A stretch of 64,000 nucleotides of DNA. Origin: Arenimonas metalli CF5-1 (lineage in GTDB: Bacteria > Pseudomonadota > Gammaproteobacteria > Xanthomonadales > Xanthomonadaceae). Positions 1-7,638 of the stretch are shown piece by piece. A program made the position numbers and the translations under genes. The notes below the pieces were generated by a model that saw only the letters and a program-made list of their open reading frames with translations, was not told the DNA's origin and did not search any database. The stretch is taken from assembly GCF_000747155.1 (NCBI RefSeq), contig NZ_AVCK01000006.1:1-64000 (forward strand). The letters run 5' to 3'. The stretch's first letter is position 1; every line of letters starts with the position of its first letter.

Positions 1-3
1 GTT

Positions 4-1932
4 TCAGGGCTCGGGCGCGGTCTGGTTCAGGCAGTCGGCGTTCTCGCCGGGACCGGTTTCGACCAGGGCGAGCAGGGCGGCGGGCGGGGCCAGCGCATAG
101 AGCGCGGCGGCCGCGGCGCTGCGCAGCAGCAGGGGTCCGCCCTGCGGGCGGATCGTCGGCGACTTGAAGGTGCCGCCGACGCGCAGCGGCGAGCGCAGGG
201 AGAACGGGCTGCGATCCTTCGGCCGCGGTTTCAGCAGCAGGTCCAGCGATTCGTCCCCGAGGTCGGCGGTGCCTTCCGCCAGCAGCAGCGTGTCGGTGGT
301 GTCGAAGGCGAAATTGTCGAGCGTCATCGTGCCGTCCGCCACGGTGAAATCGGCGAAGCCGCAGCGCACCGGCACCACCCGGTCCTTGCCGAGCAGGAAG
401 CGCAGCGCCTCGGCGAAGTCCAGGCCAGCGAGCTCGAGCGTGAGGTTGCTCACCTGCCCCGGCCCCATCGCCAGGTCGAGGTCGCCATGGGCCGAAGCCA
501 TGAACTTCGCGACCGAGTTGCCGCGGCCGCGGAGTTCGATCCGCGCGCCGATGCGACCGGTGCTCTCGGGTGCGGCCTCCGGGGCCAGCTTCGGCAGCTC
601 CAGCCGCCGCGCCGTGAGCGCGATCTCCGCCGCGATCGGGGACTGCCGCGAGTCCAGCCGCACCACCGCTTCGACCTCGCCGCCGGCGACGCCAAGCTTC
701 AGCGGATCGAGCTTCAGTTCGCCATCGACGACCACCAGGCGCCCGTCCATGGATTCCAGCGGCAGCGTCGGCGACAGCACCCGGCGCGCACGCAGCCGGA
801 CGTCGGCATCCATCGCGCGGAGCTTGGCCAGGTCGTAGGGCTGGTCGGGGAAGAGGCGGGGGCCCGGCACCGCCGGCACGGGGCGCTGGCCCTCGCCCGC
901 GCGTGGCTTGCCGCCGATGAAGCCGGCCAGGTCGTCGAAGTCCAGGCGCTCCGAGCGCAGGTCCGCGCGCAGCAGGGTGCGCTCCCGCGTGCCGTCGACG
1001 ACCACTTCGCCGGCCAGGTCGGAATCACCCACCACGCCGGTCACGTCCCGGTAGCTCCACACGCCGTCCTGGCGCGCCAGCTGGCCTTCGAGCCGATACG
1101 CCGACGTGGTCGGGATGGCGAGGCCCAGCAGCGTGTAGAGCTCGGCCATGTCGTCGCCGCTGATCTCGAAGCCGAGGTCGAAGTCCTCGAGCTGCAGGGG
1201 CGTCGCCAGCGCGCCGGTGGCGCGTGCCCGCGTCGCACCCGCGCGCGCCTCGAGGTCGACGCGGAACGGTTCCTCCCGCTCCGCCAGCAGCAGCGGCGAA
1301 TCAATGCGACCCTGCAGCTGGAAGTCGTTGCCGCGATAGGTGCCCGCGCCGCCGAGCAGGAGCGGGGCGAACGACTCGCCCTCGGCGGGGCGGCCGCTGC
1401 GCACCTCGACCGACAGGTCGGTGCGGAAGGGCTTCTCGACCAGCCGCATCCGGCTGTCGGTCAGCCAGAGCTGGTCGATGTCGGGCAGGTCGCGCGGCGC
1501 CGCATCGTCCCGCGGTTCGTCGCTGAAGCGCCAGTTCACCCGGCGCTCCTTGTCGCGCTCCAGCAGCAGCTCCGCGCCGGCCAGCCGCACCTGCGGCAGG
1601 TAGACGCGACCCGCGAACAGATGCCAGAACGCCCACTGGATCTCGACGCGCCTGGCGCGGAACATCTCGTCCTGCCCGGACCACTCCGCATTGCCAAGCA
1701 CCACGTCGTGCGCGGTGATCGTGGGCCGGAAGAAGGCGAGGTCCACGTCCAGGTCGCCCTCGATCGCGAAGCTGCGGCCGGTCGCCAAAGCCACCGCGGC
1801 CTGCACCGGCCGTTTGTACCAGTTCCAGTCGAACAGCAGGACCAGCAGCACCATCAGCAGCGCGAACAGGATCCACGCGCGTCGCTGGCGCGGCGTCATC
1901 GCCGGGGCATCGGGTGCGGGCGGCAAGTTCAT
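4..1932 (-). CDS. AsmA family protein
   Basis: This 642-residue protein has one N-terminal membrane segment (about residues 19-38, after a short basic stretch) followed by a long region of beta-rich repeats. That is the layout of AsmA-like proteins, which are anchored in the inner membrane, face the periplasm and are linked to envelope lipid homeostasis. The C-terminal part (about 475-600) resembles the conserved AsmA C-terminal domain, and an Ala/Leu-rich tail follows. The stop codon lies at the very start of the window, so the gene is complete. It lies downstream of the acyl-CoA dehydrogenase gene on the same strand, but a terminator separates them. The specific cargo is not known. A second, shorter AsmA-like protein is encoded at 25807-27018. 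Confidence 0.85.
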   Translation of the reverse strand: MNLPPAPDAPAMTPRQRRAWILFALLMVLLVLLFDWNWYKRPVQAAVALATGRSFAIEGDLDVDLAFFRPTITAHDVVLGNAEWSGQDEMFRARRVEIQWAFWHLFAGRVYLPQVRLAGAELLLERDKERRVNWRFSDEPRDDAAPRDLPDIDQLWLTDSRMRLVEKPFRTDLSVEVRSGRPAEGESFAPLLLGGAGTYRGNDFQLQGRIDSPLLLAEREEPFRVDLEARAGATRARATGALATPLQLEDFDLGFEISGDDMAELYTLLGLAIPTTSAYRLEGQLARQDGVWSYRDVTGVVGDSDLAGEVVVDGTRERTLLRADLRSERLDFDDLAGFIGGKPRAGEGQRPVPAVPGPRLFPDQPYDLAKLRAMDADVRLRARRVLSPTLPLESMDGRLVVVDGELKLDPLKLGVAGGEVEAVVRLDSRQSPIAAEIALTARRLELPKLAPEAAPESTGRIGARIELRGRGNSVAKFMASAHGDLDLAMGPGQVSNLTLELAGLDFAEALRFLLGKDRVVPVRCGFADFTVADGTMTLDNFAFDTTDTLLLAEGTADLGDESLDLLLKPRPKDRSPFSLRSPLRVGGTFKSPTIRPQGGPLLLRSAAAAALYALAPPAALLALVETGPGENADCLNQTAPEP

Positions 1933-1951
1933 GGCCGCAGTCTAGTCCCGC

Positions 1952-1987
1952 AAAAAGAAACGGCAGCGAAACCGATACGCTGCCGTT
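1952..1987 (-). terminator. Intrinsic terminator after acyl-CoA dehydrogenase gene
   Basis: On the minus strand a perfect 10-bp stem (AACGGCAGCG / CGCTGCCGTT) with a 9-base loop is followed by TCTTTTT. It sits between the acyl-CoA dehydrogenase stop at 2040 and the AsmA start at 1932, so the two genes are probably separate transcription units. Confidence 0.8.
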
Positions 1988-2039
1988 CACTTTCGAGACC
2001 ACCCCGCCCGGACGATCGGCCCCGCGCGGGGCGCCACCG

Positions 2040-3830
2040 TCAGCTGTCGAACAGCGCGGCGTCCAGGGCCAGGAGATTGCCGCTGCCGCTGCGCATCGCC
2101 GCCGCATGCGACTGCGTGCGCGGCAGGATGCGCGCGAAGTAGAAGCGCGCGGTCTCGCGCTTGGCGGTCTTGAACTCCGCCGGATGCGAACCCGTCTCGG
2201 CCGCGGCGACCGCCTTGGCCCACCAGAACGCCAGCGCGACATAGCCGGAGTAGAAGAGGTAGTCGACCGACGCCGCGCCCACTTCATCGGCGTTCGCCAT
2301 GGCCTTCTTGCCCACTTCCATCGTCAGCTCGCCCCACTGCTTGGCGATCTCGGCCAGCGGCAGAACGAACTCGGTCATCGAGGCATCGGTGGCGTGCTCG
2401 GTGCAGAAGCCCTGGATCATCTTCAGGAACTGCTGCAGGCCGGCGCCCTGGAGCTGCATGGTCTTGCGGCCGAGCAGGTCGAGCGCCTGGATGCCGGTGG
2501 TGCCTTCGTAAATGGTGGTGATGCGGGCGTCGCGCGCCAGCTGCTCCATGCCCCACTCGCGCACGTAGCCGTGGCCGCCGAAGCACTGCAGCGCGTGGTA
2601 GGTGCACTCGTTGCCCCACTCGGTCAGCAGGCCCTTCACGATCGGCGTCAGGAAGCCCAGCAGCACGTCGGCTTCCTTGCGCTCGGCCTCGTCCTTCGAG
2701 CGCTCGAGCACGTCCACCAGCGTGGCGGCGTGCAGGGCCAGCATGCGGCCGCCCTCGGCCAGCGCCTTGCAGGTGAGCAGCATGCGGCGGATGTCGGGAT
2801 GCACGATCAGCGGGTCGGCCGGCTTGTCCGGGTTCTTCGCGCCCGACAGCGAACGGCCCTGCAGGCGGTCGCGCGAGTAGTCGAGCGCGTTCTGGAAGGC
2901 GCGGTCGATCAGCGCCAGGCCCTGCAGGCCGACGGCGAGGCGGGCGGTGTTCATCATGGTGAACATCGCATTGAGGCCCTTGTTCGGCTGGCCGATCAGG
3001 TAGCCCTGGGCGCCGTCGAAGTTCATCACGCAGGTGACCGAGCCGTGGATGCCCATCTTGTGTTCGATCGAGCCGCAGCGCACCGCGTTGCGGGCGCCGA
3101 CCGTGCCGTCGCGCGCCACCTGCACCTTGGGCACGATGAACAGCGAGATGCCCTTCACGCCCGCGGGCGCGTCCGGCAGGCGCGCCAGCACCAGGTGGAT
3201 GATGTTGTCGGTGAAGTCGTGCTCGCCGCCGGTGATGAAGATCTTGGTGCCGCTGACCTGGTACGTGCCGTCGGCCTGCGGTTCGGCCTTGGTCTTGAGC
3301 AGGCCGAGGTCGGAGCCGCAGTGCGGCTCGGTCAGGCACATGGTGCCGGTCCACTCGCCGGCGATGATCTTCTTGAGGAAGACCTCCTTCTGCCAGTCCT
3401 CGCCGTGGTGCTTGAGCGCCTCGGTGGCGCCGTGCGAGAGCAGCGGGTAGTTGCCCCAGCTCAGGTTGGCGGCGTCGATCATTTCCTTGAGCGCGGCGCC
3501 GAAGCTTTCCGGCAGGTCCTGGCCGCCCATCGCCTCGGGCGCGGTGATGCCCGCCCAGCCACCCTCCACGAACTGCGCGTAGGCTTCCTTGAAGCCCGGC
3601 GGCGTGGTGACCGCGCCGGTGTCCTTGTCGTGCACGCAGCCGTGCTCGTCGCCGACGCCGTTGAGCGGGGCGAGCACGGACTGGGTGAACTTCGCGGCTT
3701 CTTCCATCACCGCGTCGAGCAGGTCGCGCTGGGCGTGTTCGATGCCGAGCTTGGCGTAAAGCTTGTCGGCGCCGATGACGTCGTAGAGCGCGAACTTCAT
3801 GTCGCGCACGGGAGCGGTGTAGCGATTCAT
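2040..3830 (-). CDS. Acyl-CoA dehydrogenase, long (about 600-residue) type
   Basis: This predicted FAD-dependent acyl-CoA dehydrogenase catalyses the alpha,beta-oxidation step of acyl-CoA breakdown. At 596 residues it belongs to the long subfamily with an extra N-terminal helix region and a C-terminal extension, as in FadE-like and DmdC-like enzymes, rather than the usual 380 residues. Visible family signatures are MCLTEPHCGSDLG in the middle domain, GGHGYVREWGMEQLARDARI, and IYEGTTGIQALDLLGRK near residue 440. The Glu of YEGT is the expected position of the catalytic base in this family. The acyl chain specificity cannot be read from the sequence. The next upstream gene, a lipoprotein, ends 20 bp away, so the two may be co-transcribed. 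Confidence 0.93.
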   Translation of the reverse strand: MNRYTAPVRDMKFALYDVIGADKLYAKLGIEHAQRDLLDAVMEEAAKFTQSVLAPLNGVGDEHGCVHDKDTGAVTTPPGFKEAYAQFVEGGWAGITAPEAMGGQDLPESFGAALKEMIDAANLSWGNYPLLSHGATEALKHHGEDWQKEVFLKKIIAGEWTGTMCLTEPHCGSDLGLLKTKAEPQADGTYQVSGTKIFITGGEHDFTDNIIHLVLARLPDAPAGVKGISLFIVPKVQVARDGTVGARNAVRCGSIEHKMGIHGSVTCVMNFDGAQGYLIGQPNKGLNAMFTMMNTARLAVGLQGLALIDRAFQNALDYSRDRLQGRSLSGAKNPDKPADPLIVHPDIRRMLLTCKALAEGGRMLALHAATLVDVLERSKDEAERKEADVLLGFLTPIVKGLLTEWGNECTYHALQCFGGHGYVREWGMEQLARDARITTIYEGTTGIQALDLLGRKTMQLQGAGLQQFLKMIQGFCTEHATDASMTEFVLPLAEIAKQWGELTMEVGKKAMANADEVGAASVDYLFYSGYVALAFWWAKAVAAAETGSHPAEFKTAKRETARFYFARILPRTQSHAAAMRSGSGNLLALDAALFDS

Positions 3831-3849
3831 TCGATCGATTCCTGTGGGG

Positions 3850-4314
3850 TCAGCGCAGCACGCCGGCCAGGCCCGGGACCGGGTTCAGGCCGCTCTGGTA
3901 GTCGAAGGGGTGGTCGGTCTTGGGTTCGCTGGTGGCGATGCGGCCCGACAGCGCGTAGCGGACGCTGCCGCGCTTCGCCAGCGCCGCGTCCACCGCCGCG
4001 CGCGCGGCGTCGGACGGCCGGAACACGTGGGTCACCAGCTCGTTCGACCCCGGGCCGACGCTCAGGCCGGGGTCGAGGGTGAAGCGCGCGGCTTCGCCGC
4101 CGTTGACCAGCAGGGTGGCGTCGAGGCTGGAGAAGCGCATCGGCACGGTGCTGAAGTTCTGGATGCGGATGCTGGCGGCCCACTGGCCATCGGGCTGCAC
4201 GCGCAGCTCCTGCAGGCTGGCCTGGGGCGGGAAGATCCGCTTGGGCGGGCCGCCGGCGCAGGCGGCGAGCAGGGCGGCCAGCAGGACCAGGGCCAGGAGT
4301 TTCACGATTCGCAT
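3850..4314 (-). CDS. LEA type 2 (WHy-like) lipoprotein
   Basis: This is a small outer- or inner-membrane lipoprotein of 154 residues. The ATG at 4314 was chosen because it gives a compact signal peptide ending in the lipobox LLAAC (Cys19); the reading frame extends upstream, but that extension would bury the signal. The mature part (VQPDGQWAASIRIQNFSTVPMRF and following) resembles the LEA type 2/WHy beta-sandwich seen in small bacterial lipoproteins. It lies just upstream of the acyl-CoA dehydrogenase on the same strand. No enzymatic motif is visible and the function is unknown. Confidence 0.75.
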   Translation of the reverse strand: MRIVKLLALVLLAALLAACAGGPPKRIFPPQASLQELRVQPDGQWAASIRIQNFSTVPMRFSSLDATLLVNGGEAARFTLDPGLSVGPGSNELVTHVFRPSDAARAAVDAALAKRGSVRYALSGRIATSEPKTDHPFDYQSGLNPVPGLAGVLR

Positions 4315-4371
4315 CAAGGTCACCGGAAGCGTGGGGAACCGGCTGAGCATACCAGCCCGTACGTTGCAGGG

Positions 4372-4917
4372 TCAGTCGGCCCGGGGCGGGACGACCACGA
4401 TCAGTTCGTCCAGCGAATAGCCCAGCGCGCGGGCCTTGTCCTTCAGCGCCTCGAAGGTAGCGGCGTCCATGGCCGGCTCGCGTGAAAGGAACCACAGGTA
4501 CTCCCGGTCCGGCTCGCCAACCAGCGCCCAGCGGTAGTCCTCATCCAGCGCGATCACCCAGTAGTCGGCCCAGACCATCGGCAGGAAGGACAGCCAGCCC
4601 GGCGCGAAGCGCACCTCGAGCTTGGCGGGATGCTCGCCCGCGCGGCGCGCCATGCCCACCGACTGCATGCGCACGCCGTCGTCGCGCAGGCAGGCGTTGC
4701 GGACCTGGACCCGGCCGCTTTCCAGCGGGATGTAGGTCGCCGTGATGTCGCCGACGCAGCGGCGCTCGAAGTACATCGGCAGCCGCGCGATCTCGTGCCA
4801 GGTGCCGGAATAGCGCTGCAGGTCGAGCTCGGGCACGGCCTGCAGGGGCGCGGGCTCGTCGGCGGCGGCGGGGGCGGCGAGGGCGAGCAGCAGCGCGAGG
4901 GCGGGGAGGGTTTTCAT
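4372..4917 (-). CDS. Lipocalin (Blc-like), secreted
   Basis: This 181-residue protein has a signal peptide (residues 1-20, ending in AAAD) and a lipocalin fold. The start at 4917 is set by the signal peptide. The N-terminal lipocalin motif YSGTWHEIARLPMYFE is followed by the conserved Cys-containing strand and by WVIALDEDYRWALVGEP, as in bacterial Blc and apolipoprotein-D-like proteins that bind hydrophobic ligands or lysophospholipids in the envelope. No lipobox Cys is visible, so it is probably soluble in the periplasm rather than lipid-anchored. It is downstream of a small unknown gene on the same strand. Confidence 0.9.
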   Translation of the reverse strand: MKTLPALALLLALAAPAAADEPAPLQAVPELDLQRYSGTWHEIARLPMYFERRCVGDITATYIPLESGRVQVRNACLRDDGVRMQSVGMARRAGEHPAKLEVRFAPGWLSFLPMVWADYWVIALDEDYRWALVGEPDREYLWFLSREPAMDAATFEALKDKARALGYSLDELIVVVPPRAD

Positions 4918-4984
4918 GGCGGCGCTCCAATCAACCGGGGCCCACAGGGTAACGCCGCCCGCCATGGATGGACCGTGAACCGGC

Positions 4985-5320
4985 TCAGCGGCCGCCGGCC
5001 ATCTCGCGCGCCAGCTTTTCCTGGAAGGCCTCGAAGTCCAGGCCCTCGGCGGCGGCCTCGGCGTGCGCGGCCTCGCGCAGCGGCGCCGAGAACACCAGGT
5101 CCACCGCCTTGCCCTCGGCCCGCAGCAGCGCCGCCGCGCGTTTGAGGATGGCCAGCACGTGCGCGGCGCTGTGCGAGGTGCCGGCGATCTTCCCGTCCAA
5201 TCCCAGCACCCATTCGCCGTCCTTGCGGACGATGCCGCCGAGCAGCTTGCCGTCGGCGTCGCGCAGTTGCGCATGGGGTTCGCCGAGCTTGTCGGCGGGG
5301 ATGGCTTGGCGAGGCTTCAT
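4985..5320 (-). CDS. Small conserved protein of unknown function
   Basis: The predicted protein has 111 residues and starts at MKPRQAIPADKLGEPHAQL. The ATG at 5320 lies close to the divergent methyltransferase gene; longer starts would run through that gene's coding sequence. It is soluble, with no signal peptide or membrane segment. A short beta-hairpin-like N-terminal part (DADGKLLGGIVRKDGEWVLGLDG) precedes an Ala-rich helical C-terminus. I do not recognise the family and see no catalytic motif. Confidence 0.6.
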   Translation of the reverse strand: MKPRQAIPADKLGEPHAQLRDADGKLLGGIVRKDGEWVLGLDGKIAGTSHSAAHVLAILKRAAALLRAEGKAVDLVFSAPLREAAHAEAAAEGLDFEAFQEKLAREMAGGR

Positions 5321-5410
5321 GGTGTTTCCGTGGGAGGTCGGGGCCGCGGGGCAGTGGCGGCCTGCGTTAGTATCCCCCTTCCCGCCGCCGCAAGCGAAAG
5401 GACACGCCTG

Positions 5411-6151
5411 ATGCACGCAGAACTCGACCGTACGATCCATCCGGACGACGCCATGTGGCGGCCGTCGGAACGCTGGTATTTCCGCGTCGGCCGAAGTGCC
5501 CTGCGCCTGGTGCGGGTGGCCGAACAGGTGTCGGGGCTGGAGCGCATCTCCAGCGTGCTGGACCTGCCCTGCGGCCACGGCCGTGTCTCCCGGCACCTGC
5601 GCGCGGCCTACCCCGACGCGGCGCTGTATTTCTGCGACATCAACACCGGCGGCGCGGATTTTTGTGCACAGGCCTTCCGCGGCCAGGCCATCCACTCCAA
5701 GCCGGAACTCACCGAGGTGGACCTGCCGCAGGTGGACCTGATCTGGGTCGGCTCGCTGTTTACCCATGTCGACATCGACCGCACCCGGCGTTGGTTGCAC
5801 TACCTGTGCGAGCGCCTGAATCCGGGCGGCGTGCTGGTAGCCACCGTGCACGGCCCATGGAGCCAGCGCATGCACGAGGCCCACTATCCGATGATCGACC
5901 CGGACACGTGGCAGCGCATCCTGGCCAGTTACCAGACGACCGGCTACGGGTACGCGCCTTATCCTGGCGGCGCGATCGGCGACTACGGTATTTCGCTCTC
6001 GACGTCGGAGACCATCATCGGCCTGGTCCGCGGGATCCCCGGCGTGCGCCTCGCCGGTTACCTCGAGCGCGGCTGGGCCGACAACCACGACGTGGTGATG
6101 ATCGCCAAGGAAGACCGGGATCGGCCGTGGACGCCGGATTTTCCCGTGTGA
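5411..6151 (+). CDS. Class I SAM-dependent methyltransferase
   Basis: This 246-residue protein has a Rossmann-type methyltransferase core. SAM motif I reads VLDLPCGHGRVSRHL, followed by an acidic ribose-binding strand (LYFCDINTGGADF) and a motif IV-like strand (VDLIWVGSLFTHVD). The ATG at 5411 was chosen because upstream in-frame codons overlap the divergent gene. A TAGTAT element at 5368-5373 is a possible -10 box. The substrate is not evident. C-terminal residues include a His/Tyr-rich segment (HEAHYPMIDPDTW) that might shape the acceptor site, but this is inference. Confidence 0.85.
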   Translation: MHAELDRTIHPDDAMWRPSERWYFRVGRSALRLVRVAEQVSGLERISSVLDLPCGHGRVSRHLRAAYPDAALYFCDINTGGADFCAQAFRGQAIHSKPELTEVDLPQVDLIWVGSLFTHVDIDRTRRWLHYLCERLNPGGVLVATVHGPWSQRMHEAHYPMIDPDTWQRILASYQTTGYGYAPYPGGAIGDYGISLSTSETIIGLVRGIPGVRLAGYLERGWADNHDVVMIAKEDRDRPWTPDFPV

Positions 6152-6220
6152 ACGACGCGCCGGCCCGCGGCATCGCGCGGATGCCGGCGGGTAGCCGGGT
6201 TCCGTCGCTGCGTCGGTGAC

Positions 6221-6880
6221 TCAGCGCGCGAGCCCGCGGCGGATCGCGTAGCGCACCACCTCCGCCGTGTTGCGCGCGCCCAGCTTGTGCAGCACGCGGG
6301 CGCGATGGTTCTCGGCGGTCTTGGTGCTGATGTCGAGGCGGCGCGCGATTTCCTTGGTCGTCAGGCCATCCGCGATCAGGTGGAAGACTTCGCGCTCGCG
6401 CGGCGTCAGGTCGCGGTAGGGATCCTCCAGCCCGCGCTCGGGTTGCTGCAGGTGCGTCGCCAGCACGCGGCTGGCGTCGGCGCTGAAATGGCCGCGGCCG
6501 CGGGCGATGCTGCGGATGGCCTCGATCAGCTCGCTGGCCGGGCTGTCCTTGAGCAGGAAGCCGGAGGCGCCGGCGCGCACCGACTGCAGCAGGTATTCCT
6601 CGTCCTCGTGCATGGTCAGGACCAGGGTGCGGGTGCCGGGGCACTGCTCGCGCAGGCGGCGCACGACCTCCAGTCCGTTGAGTCCCGGCATCGACAGGTC
6701 GATGACCGCGACGTCCGGCGACAGGGCCAGGCAGAGTGCGATGGCCTGCTGGCCATCGGCCGCCTGGCCGACGATGCGGCAGCAGCCGGCGGACTCCAGC
6801 ACGGCGACGAGGCTTTCCCGGACCATGCGGTGGTCGTCGGCGATCAGGACGCGGATGCTGGGCGCGGCGGCGTCGCTCAT
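6221..6880 (-). CDS. NarL/FixJ-family response regulator
   Basis: This 219-residue regulator has a receiver domain (residues 8-120) with the acidic pair D15-D16, phospho-acceptor D61 in VIDLSMPG, switch Thr89 and Lys111. A LuxR-type helix-turn-helix follows (about 155-215, LTPREREVFHLIADGLTTKEIARRL). It is the last gene of a four-gene minus-strand operon, and its ATG overlaps the histidine kinase stop by 4 bp. The cognate kinase is therefore almost certainly the product of 6877-7638. Targets are unknown; the nearby secreted-protein genes are candidates by proximity only. Confidence 0.95.
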   Translation of the reverse strand: MSDAAAPSIRVLIADDHRMVRESLVAVLESAGCCRIVGQAADGQQAIALCLALSPDVAVIDLSMPGLNGLEVVRRLREQCPGTRTLVLTMHEDEEYLLQSVRAGASGFLLKDSPASELIEAIRSIARGRGHFSADASRVLATHLQQPERGLEDPYRDLTPREREVFHLIADGLTTKEIARRLDISTKTAENHRARVLHKLGARNTAEVVRYAIRRGLAR

Positions 6881-7638
6881 GGCGCGAGTCTGCCAGCATC
6901 GCCGGCCAGCGGCACGTCGAGCCTCAGGCATGTCCCCGCGCCCGGATGCGTCACCAGCTGCAGCGTCCCGCCGTGCAGCGCCGCGCGTTCGCGCATCGCG
7001 CCCAACCCGCTGCCTTCGCCGGAACGACCGCCTTCGCGGGCACGGTCGGCATCGAAACCGCGGCCATCGTCCCAGGCCTCGAAACGCAGGCGCCCGCGCC
7101 CGGCGCTGAGCCGGAACCCGGCGTGTTCGGCGGCGGCGTGCCGGACCGAGTTGGTGAGGGCCTCCTGCGCGACCCGGAACACCAGCGTCCGGGTGTCTTC
7201 GTCCAGCTCCGGAACCTCGCCCGCCTCGATCTCCACGGACAAGCCCGCCGGCTGGGCAAGCGTGCGGCCCAGCCAGCGAAGCGCCGGCACCAGGCCGAGG
7301 TCGTCGAGCACCTGCGGGCGCAGCAGGCGCGACAGCTGCCGGGTGTCGGCCAGGGTCTGCTCGCACAGGGCGATGGCGTCGGCCAGTCGCGGCGCCGCCG
7401 TCTCCGCCGGACCCAGGCTGCCCTGCAGCAGCATCAGCTGGTGCTTGAGCGCGGTGAGGTTCTGGCCGAGGCCGTCGTGGAGGTCGCGCGCGAGGCGCCG
7501 GCGCTCGTCTTCCTGCACCCGGTACATGGCGCGGGCCAGGCGCTGGAACCGGGCCTGGTTGGCTTCCAGGCGCGCCACCAGGTCGGCGTACTCGCGGCCC
7601 AGCCGGGCCAGTTCGGCACCCGGGTCCGGGGTGGTCAC
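6877..7638 (-). CDS. Cytosolic histidine kinase (HisKA_3 / NarX-like)
   Basis: The protein has 253 residues, no signal peptide, no membrane segment and no recognisable sensor domain. A short coiled-coil (about 8-45) leads straight into the HisKA_3 dimerisation helix, with phospho-acceptor His54 in RRLARDLHDGLGQN. An HPK7-type ATPase domain follows (ALTNSVRHAAAEH as N box, DDGRGFD as G1 and GSGLGAMRERAALHGG as G2). Both ends overlap neighbours by 4 bp, with the Ser/Thr kinase upstream and the regulator downstream. Because it has no sensor of its own, its input probably comes from the operon's kinase/TPR or FHA-GAF protein; this is inference. Confidence 0.94.
   Translation of the reverse strand: MTTPDPGAELARLGREYADLVARLEANQARFQRLARAMYRVQEDERRRLARDLHDGLGQNLTALKHQLMLLQGSLGPAETAAPRLADAIALCEQTLADTRQLSRLLRPQVLDDLGLVPALRWLGRTLAQPAGLSVEIEAGEVPELDEDTRTLVFRVAQEALTNSVRHAAAEHAGFRLSAGRGRLRFEAWDDGRGFDADRAREGGRSGEGSGLGAMRERAALHGGTLQLVTHPGAGTCLRLDVPLAGDAGRLAP

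Noticed and set aside
1914-4082. A 722-codon plus-strand frame
   Set aside because: Opposite to the clearly recognisable acyl-CoA dehydrogenase; composition typical of a GC-driven shadow frame.
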